Shown here one piece after another: positions 5,776 to 10,850 of a stretch of 10,850 nucleotides of DNA. Under the pieces are notes generated by a model. The model ran no database searches. It was not told the origin of the DNA and worked only from the letters and a program-made list of their open reading frames with translations. A program made the translations under genes and the position numbers. How positions within the stretch are numbered: position 1 is the first letter of the stretch; each line of letters starts with the position of its first letter. The stretch comes from a bacterium (GTDB taxonomy: Bacteria; Spirochaetota; Spirochaetia; JABEVK01): NCBI GenBank assembly GCA_021782055.1, contig JAJXVP010000076.1:1-10850 (forward strand), written 5' to 3'.

Positions 5776-6089
5776 CGAATAGTGCCAACACAACCCATCC
5801 TGTGGGAACGAAAACGGCAAATGAGTTAGGGATTTACGATCTAACTGGGAATGTCTTTGAATGGTGCTGGGACTGGTATGGAAGCTACCCCACGGCGCAA
5901 ACGAATTATCAGGGAGCAGGTTCGGGCCCCTACCGCGTCGATCGCGGTGGCAGTTGGGGCTTCTCTACTTCTTTCTGCCACGTAGCCAGCCAGGCCGGGA
6001 GCAATCCGTACCAACAGGTCAACATTATCGGTTTCCGGGTTGTCCTCCTAGATGCACCAGCGACACCGTTTATTCCCCGATTACAGTAA
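5772..6089 (+). CDS. C-terminal part of the SUMF1/C-type-lectin lipoprotein, after the frameshift
   Basis: This frame supplies the missing end of the domain: GTKTANELGIYDLTGNVFEWCWDWYGSYP, then YRVDRGGSW at 54-62, and GFRVV at 87-91 near the end. These are standard SUMF1/FGE-fold landmarks and show that it is the continuation of the preceding frame, not a separate gene. The ATG at 5772 overlaps the upstream stop and has no ribosome-binding site, so the fragment could be made only by re-initiation. In true formylglycine-generating enzymes two cysteines follow GGS(Y/W); here the first position is Phe (GFSTSFC) and only the second Cys remains. The catalytic pair is therefore missing and a ligand-binding role is favoured. 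The segment between GGSW and GFRVV resembles a retroelement-diversified region. Confidence 0.72.
   Translation: MTNSANTTHPVGTKTANELGIYDLTGNVFEWCWDWYGSYPTAQTNYQGAGSGPYRVDRGGSWGFSTSFCHVASQAGSNPYQQVNIIGFRVVLLDAPATPFIPRLQ
5958..6038 (+). other. Candidate variable region (DGR target-like)
   Basis: Between the invariant GGSW (codons 5946-5957) and GFR (6030-6038) the segment has a C.VA......NP....... layout, as in C-type-lectin targets of diversity-generating retroelements such as Treponema denticola TvpA. In those systems Asn codons (AAY) of a template repeat become mixed NNY codons. Here many codons end in C or T with unrelated first bases: GGC, TTC, TCT, ACT, TCT, TTC, AGC, GCC, AGC, TAC, GTC, ATT, alongside surviving AAT and AAC. 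This fits A-targeted mutagenesis but cannot prove it without the template. No template repeat, Avd or reverse transcriptase is in the window, so a partner would have to be remote. Confidence 0.4.
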
Positions 6090-6128
6090 CGTCCGAACGC
6101 TAAGTCGGTCAGTCTTCGGCAACAACAC

Positions 6129-6158
6129 TTGTCGAGGGCCGGCCAGCTGGTCTATATT
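6129..6158 (+). promoter_or_regulatory. Possible promoter giving a leaderless DUF2127 mRNA
   Basis: TTGTCG (6129-6134, 4/6) and TATATT (6153-6158, 5/6) are 18 bp apart. The predicted transcription start is about 6165, the A of the ATG of the DUF2127 gene. An AAGG lies only 2 nt before that ATG, too close to be a good ribosome-binding site, which is consistent with a leaderless message. Confidence 0.3.
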
Positions 6159-6164
6159 AAGGTA

Positions 6165-6674
6165 ATGTCATCTCACTCCCCTGCCGATTCGCGGGGTTAT
6201 AAAATCCTTCATAAAGTCTTTTTAGTGGGTCTCTTTATTAAGGGCGCGAACGCTCTCTTGGAACTCGTGTCGGGTTTGGTGCTTTTACTATTACCGGTAG
6301 CGACCTTGCAAAGTGCCGCCGAAACGGTGCTCAGGCCTTTGATGCGAGCCCTTCCCGAGGGGCCTTGGCATGCTAGGTTAGAACGATTGACGGCTTCGAT
6401 TACGCCTGGGGGAACTTTGTTCGCGGCCTGGTATTTTCTTAGCCACGCTTTTGTGAAACTCTTGGTTGTGGTGTGTTTAGTCAAGGGTTGGGTGTGGGCG
6501 TATCCACTGAGTATTGCCGTCTTTGCGGGGTTCATGACCTTTCAGACCTGGGAGTTTTTTCATGGGCATGCCCTCATGTATATGCTTCTGAATATCATGG
6601 ATGTTTTCTTGATTTTTCTTACCGTCAACGAGTGGCGCCATGCCCTGCGCTTAAAACAATTGAAAACCGCGTAA
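6165..6674 (+). CDS. DUF2127 family integral membrane protein
   Basis: A 169-residue protein matching the DUF2127 pattern. Four hydrophobic segments are seen at about 17-43, 82-106, 108-128 and 137-153. The first begins KILHKVFLVGLFIKGANALLE, and a GGTLFAAWYFLSHAFVKLL helix follows a polar loop. His and Lys residues inside the helices (H15, H94, K98) are typical of the family. Its function is unknown; members are small inner-membrane proteins. The ATG at 6165 is preferred; a TTG at 6129 in frame has no ribosome-binding site and would add 12 residues of non-hydrophobic sequence. It lies about 75 bp after the lipoprotein gene and 61 bp before the cyclic-nucleotide-binding gene on the same strand. 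Confidence 0.8.
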   Translation: MSSHSPADSRGYKILHKVFLVGLFIKGANALLELVSGLVLLLLPVATLQSAAETVLRPLMRALPEGPWHARLERLTASITPGGTLFAAWYFLSHAFVKLLVVVCLVKGWVWAYPLSIAVFAGFMTFQTWEFFHGHALMYMLLNIMDVFLIFLTVNEWRHALRLKQLKTA

Positions 6675-6735
6675 ATTGCTCAGTTTTTCTTCCTGAAGGC
6701 TTGCAGACAGCGACTCTAAGGCTAAAACTATCTCT

Positions 6736-7257
6736 ATGCGCTCCCTAACGAACAAAGTCGAGTTTCTTTCTCAACGTGAACACCTTTTGTTTTTTCGCGC
6801 TCTCAACGCTGAAGCCAAAGAGTGGCTGTGGAGTAAGTGCGAGATTGTCGACTTTCAAGAAGAAGAGTTGGTGGTCAAGGTCGGCGAGCTCAGTCCGTCT
6901 TTTTTTGGCATTCTGACCGGTTGCGTAGGGGTCTCGATGGCTGAAGAGGGCCGTGACGTCTACTTGAATACCCTTGGTGCGGGGCAGATTTTTGGTGAAG
7001 CCGCCATGTTTCTTAAATCCCCTCGAACCGCCACCGTCAAGACCTTAGAGCCCAGTGTGATTCTTAAGCTGACCCGCTTTGATTTTTTAGATTTTCTGGC
7101 TAAATTCCCTCGAGATGGGAATAAAGCACTTTTGGCCCTCATGTATGGGCTGTTAAACAAATTACGCTCAAGCAATGAAGAGCTGGCTTTTGAACGCCGT
7201 GACGACACCAGTCAGGACGACATTGACGCCTTGGTTCAAGAACTTACCGGGAGCTGA
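6736..7257 (+). CDS. Stand-alone cyclic-nucleotide-binding domain protein (CRP-type), no HTH
   Basis: The 173 residues hold one cNMP-binding fold. An N-terminal helical lead (about 1-35) is followed by the beta roll, with VYLNTLGAGQIFGE and the phosphate-binding cassette FGEAAMFLKSPRTATV, where E88 and R97 are the expected ribose and phosphate contacts. The C-helix and a short acidic tail follow (DDTSQDDIDALVQEL). CRP/FNR regulators are usually about 220 residues with a C-terminal winged helix, which is absent here. It is more likely a signalling adaptor or allosteric subunit than a transcription factor. No good ribosome-binding site precedes the ATG at 6736; an AAGG lies about 15 nt upstream. 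It ends 2 bp before the stop of the convergent Nudix gene. Confidence 0.85.
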   Translation: MRSLTNKVEFLSQREHLLFFRALNAEAKEWLWSKCEIVDFQEEELVVKVGELSPSFFGILTGCVGVSMAEEGRDVYLNTLGAGQIFGEAAMFLKSPRTATVKTLEPSVILKLTRFDFLDFLAKFPRDGNKALLALMYGLLNKLRSSNEELAFERRDDTSQDDIDALVQELTGS

Positions 7258-7259
7258 GT

Positions 7260-7712
7260 CTAGTTACCCCTGCGTTTAAAGGCCCCCCAAGCTTTTAACA
7301 GCGGAATATCGGCGGGGGCAAGCTCCTCTAAAAGAGGGTGCACACCATAAGCTGGGGTGGGTTCGAAAAGTTCCTCCGGGTCCACCCACAAAAAGGCGTC
7401 ATGAACTTGAAGGGTAGGTAGGGTATCGGGGGCGAGTGTTGGGGGCCCAAGGGTGTACCAGGCCTCAAGGCGAAGATCGCGGCCCTTGTCACTGGTGACT
7501 ACCGCGCTCACGGGGAATTGCGGTTCAGTCTCCCACCCAAGTTCTTCACGCAGTTCCCGTTGAAGAGCCTGCTGGGGGCTTTCGCCATTTTCTTGTTTGC
7601 CTCCCGGTAGTTCCCATTTGCCAGCCAAAGAACGCCCGGGAGCGCGACGACCCAAGAGGATTTTTCCTTCGCGCTCAAGAAGTGCGCACACAACTAAGAC
7701 TACGGGGGGCAT
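7260..7712 (-). CDS. MutT-like Nudix hydrolase
   Basis: The 150-residue product has a complete Nudix box, G38-x5-E44-x7-R52-E-L-x-E56-E57-x-G59-W60, after KWELPGGK. The N-terminal strand pattern PVVLVVCALLEREGKILLGRR is typical of the MutT (8-oxo-dGTPase) and CTP-pyrophosphohydrolase branch. It probably cleans the nucleotide pool by hydrolysing a nucleoside triphosphate to the monophosphate and pyrophosphate; the precise substrate cannot be read from sequence. The start at 7712 is preferred because the fold begins there. A longer in-frame ATG at 7850 would add 46 residues without domain content and would overlap the start of the divergent CAP gene. The ribosome-binding site is weak (TAAGAA). 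Confidence 0.88.
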   Translation of the reverse strand: MPPVVLVVCALLEREGKILLGRRAPGRSLAGKWELPGGKQENGESPQQALQRELREELGWETEPQFPVSAVVTSDKGRDLRLEAWYTLGPPTLAPDTLPTLQVHDAFLWVDPEELFEPTPAYGVHPLLEELAPADIPLLKAWGAFKRRGN

Positions 7713-7718
7713 GCTGGT

Positions 7719-7730
7719 ATTCTTAAGAAT
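7719..7730. promoter_or_regulatory. 12-bp perfect palindrome between the Nudix and CAP genes
   Basis: ATTCTTAAGAAT is perfectly self-complementary and lies 6 bp upstream of the Nudix ATG in the 91-bp divergent gap. It could be a small operator. It is AT-only apart from one C/G pair, so chance is a real alternative. Confidence 0.25.
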
Positions 7731-7790
7731 CGACTCTGCCCCGTCAAGCCCACCGAGGGGGTGTGCCATACCGACCGGCGAGGGATCCGC

Positions 7791-7796
7791 AAGGAG
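7791..7796 (+). promoter_or_regulatory. Shine-Dalgarno AAGGAG that sets the CAP gene start
   Basis: AAGGAG is 7 nt upstream of the ATG at 7804. It decides against the much earlier in-frame start at 7597, which would run antisense through the Nudix gene. Confidence 0.65.
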
Positions 7797-7803
7797 TGTT
7801 TTG

Positions 7804-8472
7804 ATGAGCTTTCGATGGGTATTCGTTCTTGTAGGAGCTATGATAGCCACGGCGGCGTGGGGTTGGAGCCCCGCAGACTACCTCGACACTACGGCCCAAG
7901 CCTTCTTTAGGCGCCCCGACGTGAACAAACCCATCGATTTTCAACACCCTGATCAGGCCCTTTTGACGGCGGCAGTTTTTTACGAAACGAACGTACGCCG
8001 CGAACAGGCGGGGGTTCCTGACCTGGAACACAGTGCTAAACTTGATCACGTGGCCTGGGCTCACGCCGACGATATGGTGCGGTACACCTATTTTTCGCAT
8101 AATAGTCCTGTTGCGGGACAGCGAACCGTTCAAGAACGCTTGGCCAGTGTGGGCATACGGGGCGGCGTTCAAGGTGAAAATATCGCCCGGGGCTTTGCCC
8201 TTGATTACCAATCCGGGCGGGCTGTCTACCCACCGCAGGATACCGGCGGAGGCTTTCGTTACACCCTCAAGGGCCCCGATCTTCAGCCGCGCACGTATGC
8301 GGGCTTGGCCGCGGCCCTGCTGGACCAGTGGATGGCCTCGCCCGATCACCGCGAGGTCTTGCTGGACCGCAATTTTCGCTTTGTTGGCAACGGTATTGTG
8401 TTGTATCGAGCAACCAACTTTTACAATATGGAATATTTTATGGCCGTTGCGGACTTTTCTTCCGAAGGGTAA
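7804..8472 (+). CDS. Exported CAP/SCP-domain protein
   Basis: A 222-residue protein with an N-terminal hydrophobic signal (FRWVFVLVGAMIATAAWG, likely cut near residue 20) and then a CAP (cysteine-rich secretory/antigen 5/PR-1) domain without cysteines, as is normal in bacteria. Recognisable CAP blocks are: N63-VRREQAGVPDLEHSAKLDHVAWAHADDM with H87; YFSHNSP with H99; GENIARG with E125; and WMASPDHREVLLDRNFRFVGNGI with H182. H87, E125 and H182 are the likely cavity residues. Between GENIARG and the last block lies a loop of about 40 residues rich in Gly and Pro, longer than usual. The protein should act outside the cytoplasmic membrane; bacterial CAP proteins are not well understood biochemically. 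It opens a plus-strand run with the Rrf2 and zinc-ribbon genes. Confidence 0.88.
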   Translation: MSFRWVFVLVGAMIATAAWGWSPADYLDTTAQAFFRRPDVNKPIDFQHPDQALLTAAVFYETNVRREQAGVPDLEHSAKLDHVAWAHADDMVRYTYFSHNSPVAGQRTVQERLASVGIRGGVQGENIARGFALDYQSGRAVYPPQDTGGGFRYTLKGPDLQPRTYAGLAAALLDQWMASPDHREVLLDRNFRFVGNGIVLYRATNFYNMEYFMAVADFSSEG

Positions 8473-8510
8473 TCTTGACTGTTCGGAGTGGGATTCATTA
8501 AAGTGAGAGT

Positions 8511-8924
8511 ATGTTCACAATTTCAGCAAAAGGTGCCTACGGCTTATATGCTATGATGGAGCTGGCTTCGGCCTATCCTGGGGGGTCGTTGCAGATCCGC
8601 GACATCGCCGAGGCTCGAGAAATTCCTCAACACTACCTCGAACAGTTGTTGGTAACTCTACGAAAAGCCAGCTTTGTCAAAAGTTTTCGTGGCACAAATG
8701 GTGGCTACGCGTTGGCCAAACCTCCTTCAGAAATCCGTGTGCTTGAAATCTTGGCGGCCCTAGAAGGCCCCGTAGAGATTTTACGCGAACAAGTTCCCCG
8801 AGGCGGTTTGGATTTTTTTTGGAGCCGTTTGGCCGAGCAGTTTACGGCGGGCCTTACCCTGACGCTAGAAGAAATCGTGACACAGCGGGACCAACACCGC
8901 CAGGCCTTCACGTTTGTGATTTGA
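8511..8924 (+). CDS. Rrf2-family transcriptional regulator without Fe-S cysteines
   Basis: The 137-residue protein carries the Rrf2 winged helix: ISAKGAYGLYAMMELA at 4-19, the recognition part DIAEAREIPQHYLEQLLVTLRKA at 31-53, and the wing FRGTNGGYALAKPPSEI at 59-75. IscR and NsrR have three Cys around residues 90-105 for an Fe-S cluster; this protein has no cysteine at all. It would therefore act without a cluster or sense something else, as CymR does. It starts 38 bp after the CAP gene; a TTGACT at 8475 could serve as a -35 but the -10 (TTAAAG) is poor. Its stop is 3 nt before the next gene. No iscS, iscU or suf gene is nearby, so the regulon cannot be inferred. Confidence 0.9.
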   Translation: MFTISAKGAYGLYAMMELASAYPGGSLQIRDIAEAREIPQHYLEQLLVTLRKASFVKSFRGTNGGYALAKPPSEIRVLEILAALEGPVEILREQVPRGGLDFFWSRLAEQFTAGLTLTLEEIVTQRDQHRQAFTFVI

Positions 8925-8927
8925 GCA

Positions 8928-9347
8928 GTGGACGTCACGCTGTTGATCCTTGCGGCGGGGCTTTTGGCCCTGCTGTTGGGATTTTTGCTCCTCAGTTCTC
9001 GCTCGCACCGGCAAAAGAATAGCTCGAGGGAGCCAGGTCTGAAGCCCGAGACCAAGGGACCCTACCGAAGCTGTCCGCTTTGTGGAGAGTTGCTTCAGCC
9101 GGGCCAAAAAGTTAGATCTTCGGTTTTTGCCACGGCCACGGCCGACAAAATTATGGAAATTTATGGCTGTCCCTTTTGTGACGAGGCAAAAACGGCCGAG
9201 CCCCCACAAAAACGTCTTTGCCCGGTCTGCCACCAAACCTTGAGACCCGGCGAGGTGGTCACAGCTCGCGTTTTTGAACGGCAAGATGGCCGCAAAACCC
9301 ACGTGCATGTCCTGGGTTGCCCCCGTTGTCGTTCACGCTCGAGCTAG
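8928..9347 (+). CDS. Membrane-anchored protein with two duplicated zinc ribbons
   Basis: 139 residues starting with GTG, three nt after the Rrf2 stop. Residues 4-22 form one N-terminal membrane helix, followed by a basic linker (24-45). Then come two repeats of the same unit: C49-P-L-C52 with C81-P-F-C84, and C98-P-V-C101 with C131-P-R-C134. The pattern CPxCxxxLxPGxxVxxxVF, about 12 residues, GCPxC occurs in both halves, clear evidence of internal duplication. Each half should bind one zinc. The ribbons are probably cytoplasmic, given the RSHRQK stretch after the helix. I do not recognise a named family; such proteins are usually annotated hypothetical. The gene ends with a 15-nt tail-to-tail overlap with the ROK kinase gene. 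Confidence 0.75.
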   Translation: MDVTLLILAAGLLALLLGFLLLSSRSHRQKNSSREPGLKPETKGPYRSCPLCGELLQPGQKVRSSVFATATADKIMEIYGCPFCDEAKTAEPPQKRLCPVCHQTLRPGEVVTARVFERQDGRKTHVHVLGCPRCRSRSS

Positions 9348-10238
9348 GGCTGCCTGTGCTAACGCCAGGGCACCAAGAATTCCCGCCTTGTTCCCCAAGC
9401 CCGGAGGAACCAAGTACGACGTAATGCCCTCTTTGGTCAGAGCCGGCGAGCGGATGTACTGATTGTTCAACGTTAACAGCTGGTTTTGAATCAGGGGAAA
9501 CAAATGGGTTTGTTCCATGACGCCACCACCAAGAATGATCCGTTCAGGAGAAAAACAGGTCACATAGGCAAGACAAGCCTGGGCCAGGTAATGCGCCTCG
9601 AGCGTCCAGGCTTCGTGGGTGCTTTCTAAGTCATACGCCTTGCGCCCCCAGCGCTTTTCAATCGCGGGACCCGCCGCCATTCCCTCGACGCAGTGCCCAT
9701 GGTACGGGCACAGGCCCGGAAAGGGGTCCGACGCATCAGGGACGAGAAGAAAATGTCCCACTTCGGGGTGAACTAGGCCGTGAACGAGTTGGCCGTTGAG
9801 CAGAACCCCACCGCCCACCCCGGTTCCCACGGTTAAATACACCAGGTTATCCAGGCCCTTTCCGGCTCCCCAGAGGTGTTCGCCCAGGGCTGCCCCGTTG
9901 ACATCGGTGTCAAACCCAACCGGGACACCAAGAGCACGCGCTAACCGTCCGGCCACTTCTGTGTCTTGCCAACCGGGTTTGGGTGTCGCTGTGACATACC
10001 CCCAAGTTGGTGAGGCGGGGTTGAGGTCCACGGGGCCGAAACAGCCGATACCTAAGGCCGCAAGCTTACCCCAACGTTGTTCCGCCTCGCGAAAATACGT
10101 CAGAGTTTGGTTGAGTGTCGCCTCGGGTTCGGCAGTTGGAAAGCGCACTTCGTCGCGCACATCCTCGGGGCCCGTGGCTACGGCGCAGACAAACTTAGTG
10201 CCGCCTGCCTCGACAAGACCAAAAAGGGGTTTACTCAT
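9333..10238 (-). CDS. ROK-family sugar kinase, probably fructokinase
   Basis: The 301-residue length is typical of ROK kinases. The ATP phosphate loop is E10-A-GGTK; the catalytic Asp is in [13 protein letters not shown] (D112); the second phosphate motif is TVGTGVGGG; and the ROK zinc site is HPEVGH (H162) with C177-P-Y-H180-G-H-C183. [11 protein letters not shown] plus the HPEVGH and CPYHGHC motifs resemble the fructokinase subgroup (B. subtilis YdhR/GmuE, ScrK type) more than glucokinase or NagC-type repressors. It would phosphorylate fructose or a similar hexose in the cytoplasm. It has no N-terminal HTH, so it is not a repressor. A GAGG lies 9 nt before its ATG, inside the end of the upstream TPR gene; the two overlap by 8 nt. 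Confidence 0.92.
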   Translation of the reverse strand: MSKPLFGLVEAGGTKFVCAVATGPEDVRDEVRFPTAEPEATLNQTLTYFREAEQRWGKLAALGIGCFGPVDLNPASPTWGYVTATPKPGWQDTEVAGRLARALGVPVGFDTDVNGAALGEHLWGAGKGLDNLVYLTVGTGVGGGVLLNGQLVHGLVHPEVGHFLLVPDASDPFPGLCPYHGHCVEGMAAGPAIEKRWGRKAYDLESTHEAWTLEAHYLAQACLAYVTCFSPERIILGGGVMEQTHLFPLIQNQLLTLNNQYIRSPALTKEGITSYLVPPGLGNKAGILGALALAQAALARA

Positions 10239-10850
10239 GGGTGTTTACCTCTAAAAATGCCAAACGTCGTTGAGCTAAAACTGACTCAGAGAGCGGGTCG
10301 GTTGAGTGTGTTGGGACCTTTTGATAGTCTTGCCGGGCTTCTTGTGTCAGTCCGTAGCCTTCGGCAATTCTGCCAACAACATACCAATCGGCGGGGATGA
10401 GTGTCCTTCGCGTGGTGACCGAGAGAGACTTAAGAAAGACCTCGTGGGCGGCATCTAAGCGACCTTCCTCGGCGTAAACGGCCGCCAAGGTATTGAGCGA
10501 GTTATAGTCCTTTTCGTGGCTCTGTGAAACGGCTTGAAGGGCCCAGGTCAGAGCCTGAGCAGAAAGCGGCGTACGAAAGAGCTCTGCCCAGGCTAGGCCG
10601 TTGGCTTGGCGGGCATTCAACGTAAGATTTTGTGCTTTGATAAATGCTTCCGTCACAGCCGGGTCAGGTAGTTTAAGGTACAATTCTAGCAAGCGCTGCT
10701 GTCGTTGGGGGTCACTTGGCTGGTCTTTCCAGCTTTTTGTCAAAAGCTCACCGAGCTTTTGATACTCACCAGCAAAAACAAGTTCCCGTTCGTAGGCTTT
10801 TTCTGTTTTTTGAGGATACTGTTTTTTTAGCTCCTCAAGAATTGTCAGTG
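10231..10850 (-). CDS. TPR-repeat protein, cut by right edge
   Basis: The frame is open from the right edge to a TAA at 10231-10233, with about 205 C-terminal residues visible; the N-terminus is outside. At least two tetratricopeptide-like helical pairs are seen: [20 protein letters not shown] followed by EVFLKSL, and [20 protein letters not shown] followed by DYQKV. The visible sequence is helical, soluble and without membrane segments, though a signal peptide could lie upstream. A TTG at 10743 could be read as a start, but the frame continues through it with good coding character ([19 protein letters not shown]), so this is an internal codon. TPR proteins are scaffolds; no partner can be named. 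The end overlaps the ROK kinase start by 8 nt, suggesting one operon. Confidence 0.82.
   Translation of the reverse strand, partial: LTILEELKKQYPQKTEKAYERELVFAGEYQKLGELLTKSWKDQPSDPQRQQRLLELYLKLPDPAVTEAFIKAQNLTLNARQANGLAWAELFRTPLSAQALTWALQAVSQSHEKDYNSLNTLAAVYAEEGRLDAAHEVFLKSLSVTTRRTLIPADWYVVGRIAEGYGLTQEARQDYQKVPTHSTDPLSESVLAQRRLAFLEVNTHE

Noticed and set aside
5772..6089. An active formylglycine-generating enzyme (sulfatase maturation)
   Set aside because: The first catalytic Cys position after GGSW is Phe, and the lipoprotein context fits a binding protein.
6090..6128. Terminator after the lipoprotein gene
   Set aside because: Short CCGA/TCGG and CCGAA/TTCGG pairings exist but no T-run follows.
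7713..7850. N-terminal extension of the Nudix hydrolase to 7850
   Set aside because: It would overlap the divergent CAP gene start, adds no domain content, and the Nudix fold begins at 7712.
10741..10743. TTG as the start of the TPR protein
   Set aside because: The frame stays open to the window edge with coherent helical sequence, so the TTG is an internal Leu codon.

Overview
The window looks like a chromosomal stretch of a free-living or gut-type anaerobic bacterium, most probably a spirochaete. The pointers are a Ser/Thr/Gly-rich lipoprotein with a SUMF1/C-type-lectin domain whose C-terminus resembles treponemal variable proteins, a DNA-binding HTH fused to a PTS EIIA domain, and a hydrogenase-4-type membrane module. 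Base composition is balanced to mildly GC-rich by eye. The assignment to Spirochaetota is inference; there is no rRNA or other phylogenetic marker here. I saw no tRNA, rRNA, CRISPR array, transposase, integrase or reverse transcriptase.

Left part (1-3287, minus strand): a tightly coupled operon read right to left. It encodes an HTH-EIIA regulator, a HyfB-like proton-translocating subunit, and a second HyfB-like subunit cut by the left edge. Both junctions are 4-nt ATGA overlaps. Next, on the plus strand, is a small DUF2442 gene with a recognisable promoter. It is followed by three copies of a 22-bp tandem repeat in the convergent gap before a minus-strand DsbA/FrnE-like thiol oxidoreductase (3854-4444).

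Centre (4445-6089): the most unusual locus. After a 16-bp perfect palindrome flanked by A and T tracts comes a 37-codon gene, started by TTG behind a perfect AGGAGG. Its peptide carries the YxxPxLxxxGxxxxxT signature of lasso-peptide leaders, but its tail is too short and has no acidic residue for a lasso ring. Its stop lies 8 nt before the start of a lipoprotein gene with a SUMF1/C-type-lectin fold. That gene is broken by an apparent one-base deletion near 5757. The C-terminal piece ends in a segment laid out like the variable region of a diversity-generating retroelement target. No lasso-maturation enzymes and no retroelement machinery are in the window, so any partners would have to act from elsewhere.

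Right part (6165-10850): a DUF2127 membrane protein and a stand-alone cyclic-nucleotide-binding protein (plus strand) converge on a MutT-like Nudix hydrolase (minus). A divergent plus-strand cluster follows: an exported CAP/SCP-domain protein, an Rrf2-family regulator without cysteines, and a membrane-anchored protein with a duplicated zinc ribbon. The last overlaps tail to tail with a ROK-family sugar kinase (probably fructokinase) on the minus strand, which overlaps an upstream TPR-protein gene that runs off the right edge. The right part reads as housekeeping and envelope genes without a single shared pathway.
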